A stretch of 15,832 nt of DNA from Peptococcaceae bacterium. GTDB taxonomy: Bacteria; Bacillota; Peptococcia; Peptococcales; Peptococcaceae. Below the pieces are notes generated by a model. It was not told the origin of the DNA, did not search any database, and saw only the letters and a list, made by a program, of their open reading frames with translations. Of the stretch, positions 1 to 6,881 are shown piece by piece. Within the stretch, counting starts at the first letter, position 1, and each line of letters starts with the position of its first letter. The translations under genes were made by a program, and so were the position numbers. The stretch covers positions 1-15,832 of the forward strand of contig CAAEKP010000104.1 in NCBI GenBank assembly GCA_900756555.1. Direction: 5' to 3'.

Positions 1-1
1 C

Positions 2-79
2 ATTCTGGCGCTGGGGCTACTCTGCTTAGTTTTATTGGTGGGGCAGAGCTACAATCCATTTCTTTATTTTCGATTTTAG
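2..79 (+). CDS. C-terminal end of an MBOAT-family O-acyltransferase (5' partial)
   Basis: Only the last 25 codons and a TAG stop lie in the window. They encode a hydrophobic helix rich in Leu and Val followed by the ending SYNPFLYFRF. A last membrane helix closing with a 'NPFIYFRF'-like tail is typical of AlgI/DltB-type membrane-bound O-acyltransferases. These integral membrane proteins move acyl groups (usually acetyl) across the membrane to surface polysaccharides. The next gene, 14 nt downstream on the same strand, is a DHHW-family protein, the usual partner of such enzymes, which supports the call. The identification rests on a short tail plus context, so another polytopic membrane protein cannot be excluded. 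Confidence 0.7.
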   Translation: MLALGLLCLVLLVGQSYNPFLYFRF

Positions 80-93
80 GCAGGTGAAGTTTT

Positions 94-1326
94 ATGAAAC
101 GACAAAATTACGGAGTTCTCATTGGATTTTTTCTGTTTATGGTATGTTGTTCCTTGTTAACAGTGGGAGCTGCTGGCAGTGAGCAGACGATGTCGGAGGC
201 AGAAAACAGAATGTTGCAGGAGAAGCCGCGATTATCATTGGCAACCTATCAATCCGGTGATTACTTTCAACAATATGAGGCGTACCTCAGCGATCACATT
301 CCGGGCCGTGCAGTATTTTTACAGAAGGCAGAGTGGTTCAAAGAGAGGATTGCCTGTCAAAGTGAGTCTCCGGTGCAGGTGGTGGAAACCACAGCCGATG
401 TGGGTGTGCAGCAAGCGGGAGAGGAGGAGAAAAGCAAGCAGGAGCTGTTAGTATTGAATGATCGTTTGCTGGAGCTGTATCATCAGCAGCAAACAGGCTG
501 TGATGCTTATGTGGCGGCAGTCAATCGGTATGCCCAATGGCTGCCGGAAAACATTAGCTTTTACCATATGCTGATTCCGATGCCCATTGCTTTTGCACCG
601 CAACAATATCAGCAGTTGTCCGACAATCAGCAGCAGACTATCGCTGCGGTATACAGTCAGTTGAATGCACGGGTTTGTGCAGTGGATGTGTATTCCGTAT
701 TAGCGCAACATCAGCAGGAGGATATTTACTTCCGCACAGATCATCACTGGACGGCATTGGGCGCTTATTATGGAGCAGAGGCATTTGCGCAGGCAGCTGA
801 TCTCACATTGCCGCCATTGGCCGAGTATGAGGCACACATCATGCCCGGTTATTTGGGGCAGTTGGCTTTGAATAACCTCACGCCGCAGCTGGAGCGGCAT
901 CGGGAAGATGTAATCTATTATTTGCGTCCCGGCCGCAACAATTCCAGCATCATGTATTTTTATGAGGATGGGATAACAAAATCATTCACAGCGCCGATGA
1001 TTAACGATCAGTTTAATCAGGGAAAAGCGGACTATGGTATTTTTATCAGCGGTGACTATCCATACACAGTAGTGGAGGGCGATGCCGATAATAATCGCGT
1101 GTTGGCAGTGGTGAAGGATTCTTATGGTAATGCGCTGATTCCCTGGCTGGCAGCAGGCTATGAGCAGATTCTGGCCATTGATCCGCGCACCTGTCAGGAG
1201 GATATCGGACAATTATTGCAGCAGTATCAAGTGACGGACTTTTTGCTGCTGAACTATGTGAAGGTAACATCGACATCTGCTTATGCGGAACAGCTGCAGG
1301 CCCTGTTGGATAAGAGCGAAGCATAA
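94..1326 (+). CDS. DHHW-family protein (AlgX/AlgJ-like polysaccharide O-acetylation partner)
   Basis: This 410-residue protein starts with a signal peptide or membrane anchor (about residues 7-28, after MKRQNYG), so the rest should lie outside the cytoplasm. It contains the family motif D216-H217-H218-W219 within YFRTDHHWTALGAYYG, and later KDSYGN (341-346), whose Ser343 is the likely nucleophile. The Asp-His pair plus Ser matches the SGNH/GDSL-like fold of AlgX and AlgJ, which work with an MBOAT protein to O-acetylate exopolysaccharide or wall polymers. The gene follows the MBOAT-like gene by 14 nt, with a weak AGGTGAAG ribosome binding site in the gap, so the two are probably co-transcribed. 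The polymer acted on cannot be read from this window. A Gln/Glu-rich stretch (about 100-120) lies between the N-terminal part and the catalytic domain. Confidence 0.85.
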   Translation: MKRQNYGVLIGFFLFMVCCSLLTVGAAGSEQTMSEAENRMLQEKPRLSLATYQSGDYFQQYEAYLSDHIPGRAVFLQKAEWFKERIACQSESPVQVVETTADVGVQQAGEEEKSKQELLVLNDRLLELYHQQQTGCDAYVAAVNRYAQWLPENISFYHMLIPMPIAFAPQQYQQLSDNQQQTIAAVYSQLNARVCAVDVYSVLAQHQQEDIYFRTDHHWTALGAYYGAEAFAQAADLTLPPLAEYEAHIMPGYLGQLALNNLTPQLERHREDVIYYLRPGRNNSSIMYFYEDGITKSFTAPMINDQFNQGKADYGIFISGDYPYTVVEGDADNNRVLAVVKDSYGNALIPWLAAGYEQILAIDPRTCQEDIGQLLQQYQVTDFLLLNYVKVTSTSAYAEQLQALLDKSEA

Positions 1327-1344
1327 ATTAAAATATAGAAACAG

Positions 1345-1388
1345 AAAACGACTATTACACTGAGAAATTTTGTGTGATAGTCGTTTTT
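1345..1388. terminator. Bidirectional intrinsic terminator between convergent genes
   Basis: The arms at 1345-1360 and 1372-1387 pair over 16 bp, with one G-T pair, around an 11-nt loop. On the + strand the hairpin ends in a run of T; on the - strand the A run at 1345-1348 becomes T. It sits 18 nt after the DHHW gene and just after the end of the convergent DUF881 gene, so it can serve both. Confidence 0.85.
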
Positions 1389-1401
1389 GTTCGGGCAGCC
1401 A

Positions 1402-2103
1402 TTAATCTTTTTCTGGGATTTTACCGTATTGCAGCTGTGGCTGTGCAGGCAATGCGGTCAGTTGAATCTTCTCCGGTAATTCAATCTGTAAATGAATTTG
1501 ATACAGACTAAGGTTATCGGCGATGCCTCCAGGCATGGTTAAACTTTTTTCTAATATAGAGCCAACACCGATTGCTTTGATGGTGACAGGTTCTTGAATA
1601 ATATTATTATCACAGGTGAGATAGGTTTTATTCAGTGTTTCAACATAGCCAATGCCGGTAGTAGGTGTGATGCGATAATCATTAACCGCCACGGCTTCTG
1701 CGCCAGCGGCCCACAGCTCGTTAATCAGCACTACCAGGTCGGAGGAAAGCAGATTGCCGTCCACTGTGATGATAATACCCGGTCCCACAGCATCTATTGT
1801 GCCGTTGATAAGCTGCAAGCGGTCCAACTCAGAGTCAATACGGGTCATCAGTTCCGAATCATCTTTGTAGTCATCCTGCGAGTGAATCAGGTTGTTTTCT
1901 GCTTCTTCTATTTCTTCGCTGAGCAGCCAGCGTTTATCGGTCAGATTTTTCAGCATGATACTCAGATCGCTGGTGGACTGCATAGTCAGGTCAGACATGA
2001 GTCGGTTCTGAGTTTGGATTTGGGTAGAGATCAAAATGCCCAGCAAAATAAAGGTGACAGCCAGATAAATTTGCCAGCCGTGAATATGTCGTATTTTTTT
2101 CAT
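1402..2103 (-). CDS. DUF881-family membrane-anchored protein (second copy)
   Basis: The product is 233 residues long: a short basic N-terminus, one membrane helix (about 10-27), a charged helical stretch likely to form a coiled coil (about 40-95), and then the DUF881 domain. The domain signature is GPGIIITVDGN, followed by LVVLINELWAAGAEAVAVNDYRI. This is the family of Bacillus YlxW and YlxX, found next to division genes and of poorly defined function. It is the last gene of the - strand cluster and ends facing the terminator at 1345-1388. Its ATG is preceded by GGGAGGA with 8 nt spacing, so the start is secure. A 161-nt gap separates it from the small basic protein gene, unlike the tight spacing of the two upstream genes. 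It differs clearly in sequence from the other DUF881 protein here, so it is not a recent duplicate. Confidence 0.85.
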   Translation of the reverse strand: MKKIRHIHGWQIYLAVTFILLGILISTQIQTQNRLMSDLTMQSTSDLSIMLKNLTDKRWLLSEEIEEAENNLIHSQDDYKDDSELMTRIDSELDRLQLINGTIDAVGPGIIITVDGNLLSSDLVVLINELWAAGAEAVAVNDYRITPTTGIGYVETLNKTYLTCDNNIIQEPVTIKAIGVGSILEKSLTMPGGIADNLSLYQIHLQIELPEKIQLTALPAQPQLQYGKIPEKD

Positions 2104-2264
2104 GTGAGAAATCCTCCCTTCTTACTGAACCTGTTAAATTCCGCATAACTGCGTTATTTCAAAAATGGTTTGCTCTACAGAAGTTTTCCTGCGTTCAAAG
2201 TTTGCGCTTTATTCTATAAAAATTCCGCAAAAATTCCGCGTGCTGAATTTTGTAGTTGTCAATT
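2104..2264. other. 161-nt gap with an 11-bp tandem repeat
   Basis: This gap between the small basic protein gene and the downstream DUF881 gene is AT-rich. It holds a perfect two-copy tandem repeat of AAAAATTCCGC at 2218-2228 and 2229-2239, with a 9-bp partial copy at 2136-2144. A TTGACA hexamer lies on the - strand at 2262-2257, but I find no acceptable -10 at the right distance. No ORF or terminator is convincing. Confidence 0.4.
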
Positions 2265-2645
2265 TTAATCATCGTTATGCTGTGTGGCGTGCAGATTATG
2301 TTTTTTCAGAAATTTGGACAATACATAATGGCGGATGGTAGATAAGTTCTGAAAGATACGTACCCCGAATACAAATACAGCAGCCATATATAAGTCTACG
2401 TTAAGCTGGTCGCCCAGAAATGCCAGAAATGCTGCCAGCAGAGCGTTGGAAACAAAACCAGTGAGCAGCACCAGACCATTGAAGTTATTTTCATAGATGC
2501 AACGGATGCCGCCCAGCACCGAATCCAGTGCGGCCAGTACAGCGATGGATAAATATTTGGCCATCACCAGGGGAATCTGGATAGAGATGATAGAACCCAG
2601 TAAAATACCTGCTAACAGGCCAAGAACAGGAATCAGCCAGACCAT
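2265..2645 (-). CDS. sbp: Small basic family protein (DUF1290, Sbp-like)
   Basis: A 126-residue, very hydrophobic membrane protein with three or four predicted helices: about 2-20, 31-48, 57-76 and 85-100. The pattern VLAALDSVLGGIRCIYE, then LLTGFVSNALLAAFLAFLGDQL and YMAAVFVFGVRIFQNLSTIRH, is characteristic of the DUF1290 'small basic' family. In Bacillus the homologue sbp sits with ylxW and ylxX between divIB and ftsA; its function is not established. Here it lies between two DUF881 genes. Its ATG follows the upstream DUF881 stop by 3 nt and is preceded by AGGAGG with 8 nt spacing, so the two are translated from one message. The C-terminus is a short, charged tail with several histidines. 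Confidence 0.88.
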   Translation of the reverse strand: MVWLIPVLGLLAGILLGSIISIQIPLVMAKYLSIAVLAALDSVLGGIRCIYENNFNGLVLLTGFVSNALLAAFLAFLGDQLNVDLYMAAVFVFGVRIFQNLSTIRHYVLSKFLKKHNLHATQHNDD

Positions 2646-2648
2646 AGA

Positions 2649-3398
2649 TTATACCTCCTCGTTGGTGACAGATGTCAGATTTTTTGTGGAAAAACTACCG
2701 GCATAGGCCGGCAGCACAATTTTGTTGCTGTGTTCACTGGTTACTTTATAGCTGACAGGAAATCCGGTCAGTGCCAGCTGCTGATAGGTGGTGCTATTGC
2801 TCATGGCTTCATCCAGTGCTTTTGGGTCGCCGATAGCCAGAATTTCAAACGGTGGAGCTAAACGGGTGGTATTTACCAAAATAACATTACCTACGCAGCG
2901 GATTTCTGACGATACTACAATACGTTGTCCATTGATGCTGATGCCTTCGGCACCGGCGGTGCGTAAATCATTAACGATATAAAGCAGATTTTCGTAATGC
3001 AGCACATAACGGTTTGGGTCATCATTCGGTGAACTGATTAAACCGCTGTTGTTGTCATCCAGTAGGATGGTAATTCCCGGGCCCTCCAGTGGTGTGATAC
3101 CAGCGCGAATCTGCTGCTGGGTCAACTGGTTCTGCAAATCGGTCAGTTGGCTTTCCCATGTGGTGGATTGCCCCATGATGGTTTCTGTTTCCAGACGGAT
3201 ATTGGAAAGCCGTTCCTCCAGTGCAGCGGTTTCAGCTTCCAGATTGGTGATTAACGAAATCAGCACTTCTGTTTTAGGGTCGGCGCTGGCGGTGGTGATG
3301 GCACTCTGAATTTTTACTTCCTGCACAAAAAACAACCCTACAATCATCATAAGCAGTGTGAGCCAAGGTATCCAGCGGGGCATTGTTCGTTTTTTCAT
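2649..3398 (-). CDS. DUF881-family membrane-anchored protein (first copy)
   Basis: The product has 249 residues when started at MKKRTMPRW (ATG at 3398-3396), which is preceded by AAAGGAGA with suitable spacing. An upstream in-frame ATG at 3443 would add 15 residues but lacks such a site. The layout is a basic N-terminus, one membrane helix (about 10-30), a likely coiled coil (about 40-100) and the DUF881 domain, with GPGITILLDDN and the conserved LRTAGAEGISINGQRIV. The family's role is unknown; it resembles Bacillus YlxW/YlxX, which neighbour division genes. This is the first gene of the - strand cluster and is divergent from cdaA. Its last codons are followed after 3 nt by the small basic protein gene. 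Confidence 0.87.
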   Translation of the reverse strand: MKKRTMPRWIPWLTLLMMIVGLFFVQEVKIQSAITTASADPKTEVLISLITNLEAETAALEERLSNIRLETETIMGQSTTWESQLTDLQNQLTQQQIRAGITPLEGPGITILLDDNNSGLISSPNDDPNRYVLHYENLLYIVNDLRTAGAEGISINGQRIVVSSEIRCVGNVILVNTTRLAPPFEILAIGDPKALDEAMSNSTTYQQLALTGFPVSYKVTSEHSNKIVLPAYAGSFSTKNLTSVTNEEV

Positions 3399-3728
3399 CA
3401 AGCCATCTCCTTTCCCAATCGGTGTCTGTAAAGTAATTCGCAAGAAAGTGAAAACATAGTATAAAGATATTTACTTATAAATAGAAAAAATAGTTTTGTT
3501 GCTGGCAATAAAATAGGCTATAATGGTAATCAGTATAAATGTTTTCGCACAAAAAATATCTGTGCAATAAAACATATTATAGCAGAGTTCTAAAGAAAAA
3601 AAAGAGGCTTTCTACAGGAAAATAAAATTTTTATTGCAATTTTTGTTCGGTGACAGAAAGAAATTATTGCCGGACAGCGAATACAAAATAGAGTGCGAAT
3701 TGAAACCAAGGAGAGGGGCTGATGCGCA
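3399..3728. other. Divergent intergenic region: leader of cdaA and upstream region of the DUF881 cluster
   Basis: This 330-nt AT-rich stretch separates the divergent DUF881 and cdaA genes. It carries the + strand promoter at 3496-3524. On the - strand two -10-like hexamers are visible, TATAAT at 3581-3576 and TATACT at 3463-3458, both with poor -35 elements, so the - strand start is unresolved. A short inverted repeat GCACA/TGTGC (arms 3547-3551 and 3561-3565) lies in the putative cdaA leader. I do not recognise a known riboswitch, T-box or attenuator. Confidence 0.45.
3496..3524 (+). promoter_or_regulatory. Sigma-A-type promoter for the cdaA operon
   Basis: A -35 element TTGTTG (3496-3501) is followed by exactly 17 nt and a perfect TATAAT (3519-3524). 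Transcription would start near 3531, giving a leader of about 200 nt before the cdaA GTG. It is the best + strand promoter match in this intergenic region. Confidence 0.55.
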
Positions 3729-3802
3729 GTGGCAGATCTGACACAATTGTTGAATCCAGTCAACATTTTGGATATTGCCATCGTTGCAATTTTTATTTAT
3801 AA
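3722..3802 (+). CDS. Possible 26-codon upstream ORF overlapping the cdaA start
   Basis: An ATG at 3722-3724 opens a 26-codon frame ending in TAA at 3800-3802, out of frame with cdaA. The AAGGAG at 3708-3713 is 8 nt from this ATG, ideal spacing, but 15 nt from the cdaA GTG. The peptide resembles no protein I know, and the frame lies almost wholly inside cdaA. If translated it would matter as a control of cdaA initiation rather than as a product. It may be chance. Confidence 0.25.
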   Translation: MRSGRSDTIVESSQHFGYCHRCNFYL

Positions 3803-4571
3803 GTTGATATCTATGGTTAAGGGAACCAGAGCAGTGCAGCTCATCAAGGGGCTATTGCTTTTACTGGTGTTGAGTGCTATCAGCAGCAGTAATATTCTGG
3901 GCCTGACCACTGTCAATTGGATTTTGGAACAGATTAAAACCATGCTGTTGATTGCCATTCCTATTGTATTTCAGCCGGAACTGCGGCGTATGCTGGAGCA
4001 GCTGGGAAACAGTAGCTTTCTACCTGGCAGTAAAAAGGACCGGGCCGATAATGAAATCGCCCATACGGTAAATCAGCTTGTGCCGTTTCTGGTGGATTCC
4101 AGTCGATCGTGCACAGGGGTGTTGATTGCGTTACAGCGGGAAGTGGGGCTGAATGAATATGTCAATACCGGCATAAAAATCAACGGCCATCTGAGCAGTC
4201 AGTTGTTGGGCAATATTTTTATTCCCAATACACCGCTGCACGATGGAGCAGTTATTATAGAAGATGATACTATTCTGGCGGCCAGCTGTTATTTGCCGCT
4301 GTCTGAAAATAAACAGATTAGCAAAGCTCTGGGCACGCGTCACCGGGCCGGCATTGGCCTTTCGGAAGTCAGCGATGCCATTGTCTGCATTGTATCAGAA
4401 GAAACGGGTGCTATCTCTATTGCTGAGGGCGGCAAACTGCGCCATAATATCAGTGAGGAAACTCTGCGAAGCATTTTGATGGAACGGCTGCATACCGAAG
4501 CACCGCAGACAATCTTTCAGAAATGGAGGGATGGACATGGCAGAAAAAACGGCGGAACAAAAGAAAAATGA
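3729..4571 (+). CDS. cdaA: Diadenylate cyclase CdaA (c-di-AMP synthase)
   Basis: CdaA joins two ATP molecules into cyclic di-AMP, the messenger controlling potassium and osmolyte balance and wall integrity. The 280-residue protein has three N-terminal membrane helices (about 13-28, 38-55, 67-82), then the linker VFQPELRRMLEQLG, then the cytoplasmic DAC domain. The domain has its two signature motifs, D172-G173-A174 in PLHDGAVII and G202-TRHR in GTRHRAGIGLSE, so it should be active. The start is GTG: an in-frame TGA at 3720-3722 rules out longer forms, and the N-terminus from here fits the family. GAGGGG (3713-3718) lies 10 nt upstream. The next gene, cdaR, overlaps its 3' end by 35 nt, and glmM follows, the classic c-di-AMP module. 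Confidence 0.96.
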   Translation: MADLTQLLNPVNILDIAIVAIFIYKLISMVKGTRAVQLIKGLLLLLVLSAISSSNILGLTTVNWILEQIKTMLLIAIPIVFQPELRRMLEQLGNSSFLPGSKKDRADNEIAHTVNQLVPFLVDSSRSCTGVLIALQREVGLNEYVNTGIKINGHLSSQLLGNIFIPNTPLHDGAVIIEDDTILAASCYLPLSENKQISKALGTRHRAGIGLSEVSDAIVCIVSEETGAISIAEGGKLRHNISEETLRSILMERLHTEAPQTIFQKWRDGHGRKNGGTKEK

Positions 4572-5538
4572 TTGGGCTTTAAAGGTGTTAGCTGTTGTTT
4601 TTGCTGTGATTTTATGGTTCTATGCTGATGCAGAACAAAATCCGATGACTGGCCGTCAGTTTGATGTGCCTGTGCAGTACATTAATCAGGCAGAGGATTA
4701 TGTGGTAGCGGATGGTGTTTCCACTGTGCGGGTAACTATTCGCGGGAAAGAAGCGGATTTAACAAGCCTGCGCAGTGACGATTTTACAGCTACAGTGGAC
4801 TTGACCAATGCTGTGGCTGGCAGTGGTGAATATGATATTACAGTGGAAGCGCCGAGCGTGACAGAAAAATTTTCTTATCTGCCTGTTAAAACGATGCTGA
4901 CTATCGACCAGATGCAGACCAAAGATGTTTCAGTGCGGGTGCGTACCACTGGCAGTCTGCCGTCCGGTTATGAACTGTCCAGCACCGATGTAGTGCCGGA
5001 ACTGGTGACTGTTGCAGGCTTGAGCAAAGACTTAGATGCAATATCCAATATTGAAACAGAAGTGATTGATATTAGCGGCATGACAGAGGAAACAATCCGG
5101 GAAGTGAAATTGCGGGCTCCAGAAGGCATTAACATCAGTGGAGAACAGCGTGTGGCAGTGCATTTCCTGGTGCAGGAACAGCAGGCGCATAGCAATTATA
5201 CCGCTAATATTACACTGCTTCATGTGCCGGAGGGCGTGCGGATTAATGCCAGCCAGCAGACAGCCAGTGTGTTATTAAGTGGCAGCAACAAACTATTGCA
5301 GGATCAGAACGAGTTAAACAAAATTCAGCTTTATGTAGATTGCAGTGGTTTAGACTATGGGCAGCATCAACTGCCGGTGCAGGTGAAATATGAGGGTAGC
5401 CTGCAAGTAGCACAGATTAATCCATCTGCGGTAACAGTTACAGTGGAAGCGCTGGATAATTCTGATACCGCGGGGCCAGATAGCAACGAAGAAAATGAAA
5501 CAAACAATACTACCAATCATGAGGGGGATCTCAATTGA
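4537..5538 (+). CDS. cdaR: YbbR-domain protein CdaR, regulator of CdaA
   Basis: CdaR binds CdaA at the membrane and modulates its activity. The protein has 333 residues: a short cytoplasmic N-terminus, one membrane helix (about 13-29, in DWALKVLAVVFAVILWFYA) and an extracytoplasmic part built of about three YbbR repeats (roughly 40-115, 120-215 and 220-307). A hydrophilic Asn/Glu/Asp-rich tail closes it. Bacillus CdaR is longer with four repeats, so this form seems one repeat shorter. I chose the ATG at 4537, 6 nt after GGAGGG (4525-4530); the ATG at 4531 abuts that site. The gene overlaps the end of cdaA by 35 nt and the start of glmM by 4 nt, implying coupled translation. Confidence 0.9.
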   Translation: MAEKTAEQKKNDWALKVLAVVFAVILWFYADAEQNPMTGRQFDVPVQYINQAEDYVVADGVSTVRVTIRGKEADLTSLRSDDFTATVDLTNAVAGSGEYDITVEAPSVTEKFSYLPVKTMLTIDQMQTKDVSVRVRTTGSLPSGYELSSTDVVPELVTVAGLSKDLDAISNIETEVIDISGMTEETIREVKLRAPEGINISGEQRVAVHFLVQEQQAHSNYTANITLLHVPEGVRINASQQTASVLLSGSNKLLQDQNELNKIQLYVDCSGLDYGQHQLPVQVKYEGSLQVAQINPSAVTVTVEALDNSDTAGPDSNEENETNNTTNHEGDLN

Positions 5539-6881
5539 AATTATTTGGAACAGACGGTGTACGAGGGGAAGCGAATGTTGTATTGACCGCTGAGCTGGCT
5601 TATCAGCTGGGCCGTGCGGCAGCTTTTGTGTTAAAACGGGATGGACTGCCAGATAAAGAGGCAGCCATGGTAATCGGGAAGGATACCCGTATTTCCGGTG
5701 ATATGTTAGAAGCAAGCCTGATTGCAGGTATCTGCTCCACTGGTGTGAATGTGTATCGGGCTGGTGTGATTCCCACACCGGCAGTAGCAGTGCTGACCAG
5801 AATGTTAAACTGCATGGCAGGGGTAGTAATCTCTGCTTCTCATAATCCATATCATGACAACGGCATTAAATTTTTCAGTCCGCTGGGCACAAAATTGCCG
5901 GACGAAGTGGAACAGGCTATTGAAGATGTGATTGCTGCTGGTTTACAGGGCGTGCCATCACCAGCTGGCGCTGAAATTGGCCGGGTGATTGCTTATACAG
6001 AAGGGGCAGAGCGTTACAGCAATTTTATTAAAAGCAAAGTGGACGGCGATTTTGCCGGGCTGCGAGTGATCGCTGATTGTGCCAACGGTGCAGCCAGTCA
6101 TATCGCGCCACGTCTGCTGCGGGAACTGGGCGCTGATGTGACCGCCATTGCCTGCAAACCAGACGGCATCAATATTAACAACAAATGTGGCTCCACTCAT
6201 CTGGAACAGTTGCAGAAAGCCGTTGTGAATGCGCAGGCTGATTTGGGTGTGGCTTATGATGGGGATGCAGACCGTTTGCTGGCTGTAGATGAGGATGGCA
6301 ATGTAGTGGATGGTGACCGCCTGCTGATGATTTTTGGCAGCTATTTGAAAGAGCAGGGGCTGCTGGCAGAAGATACAGTAGTAGTAACTGTGATGAGCAA
6401 TATGGGTCTGAAAATGGCGTTGAAAGAAAAAGGCATCAAAACATTGGACACCAAAGTAGGCGACCGCTATGTAATCGAAGGGATGAAGGAAAGCGGTGCT
6501 GTACTGGGCGGTGAACAGTCGGGTCATATTGTGTTTGGGTTGGATAACACTACTGGCGACGGTATTTTAAGCAGCGTGAAGCTGTTACAGATTGTGAAAC
6601 AGAGTAAACGCAGCCTGAAGGATTTAGCTGCTGAAATGGAGCAATATCCGCAGATTCTGATTAACGTAAAAGTAAAAGAAAAACACGGCTGGGAAAGCAA
6701 AGCTGAAATTCAGCAGGCTATCGCTGCGGCTCAGCAGGAGCTGGGCGAGACTGGGCGTATTCTGGTGCGGGCATCCGGCACAGAAAATCTGTTGCGTGTA
6801 ATGGTAGAAGGCAAACAGCAGGAACAGATTGAACAGTTGGCACAACAGATTGCCGGTGTAGTAAAAGCGGTGATGAATTGA
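5535..6881 (+). CDS. glmM: Phosphoglucosamine mutase GlmM
   Basis: GlmM converts glucosamine-6-phosphate to glucosamine-1-phosphate, the step leading to UDP-GlcNAc and so to peptidoglycan. The 448-residue cytoplasmic enzyme is of normal length and opens with KLFGTDGVRG. It has the phosphoserine loop ISASHNP with catalytic Ser102, the metal loop D242-G-D-A-D-R247, the sugar-binding GGEQSGH, and the C-terminal phosphate-binding RASGTENLLRVMVEG. The start is TTG, confirmed by the conserved N-terminus and by GAGGGGGA (5521-5528) just upstream. The start overlaps the cdaR stop in a TTGA junction, and its own stop overlaps the acpS start the same way. CdaA activity is known to be restrained by GlmM in other Firmicutes, which explains the conserved linkage. 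Confidence 0.97.
   Translation: MKLFGTDGVRGEANVVLTAELAYQLGRAAAFVLKRDGLPDKEAAMVIGKDTRISGDMLEASLIAGICSTGVNVYRAGVIPTPAVAVLTRMLNCMAGVVISASHNPYHDNGIKFFSPLGTKLPDEVEQAIEDVIAAGLQGVPSPAGAEIGRVIAYTEGAERYSNFIKSKVDGDFAGLRVIADCANGAASHIAPRLLRELGADVTAIACKPDGININNKCGSTHLEQLQKAVVNAQADLGVAYDGDADRLLAVDEDGNVVDGDRLLMIFGSYLKEQGLLAEDTVVVTVMSNMGLKMALKEKGIKTLDTKVGDRYVIEGMKESGAVLGGEQSGHIVFGLDNTTGDGILSSVKLLQIVKQSKRSLKDLAAEMEQYPQILINVKVKEKHGWESKAEIQQAIAAAQQELGETGRILVRASGTENLLRVMVEGKQQEQIEQLAQQIAGVVKAVMN

Noticed and set aside
1594..2148. 184-codon + strand ORF opposite the DUF881 gene
   Set aside because: It lies antisense to a clear DUF881 gene with a good ribosome binding site, and its translation shows no family features.
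3399..3443. Upstream ATG adding 15 residues to the first DUF881 protein
   Set aside because: The ATG at 3398 has an AAAGGAGA site and gives a basic N-terminus directly before the membrane helix.
5350..5850. 166-codon - strand ORF across the cdaR-glmM junction
   Set aside because: Antisense to two well-supported genes, with no recognisable domain.
5958..6527. 189-codon - strand ORF inside glmM
   Set aside because: Antisense shadow of glmM; the glmM frame carries all the catalytic motifs.
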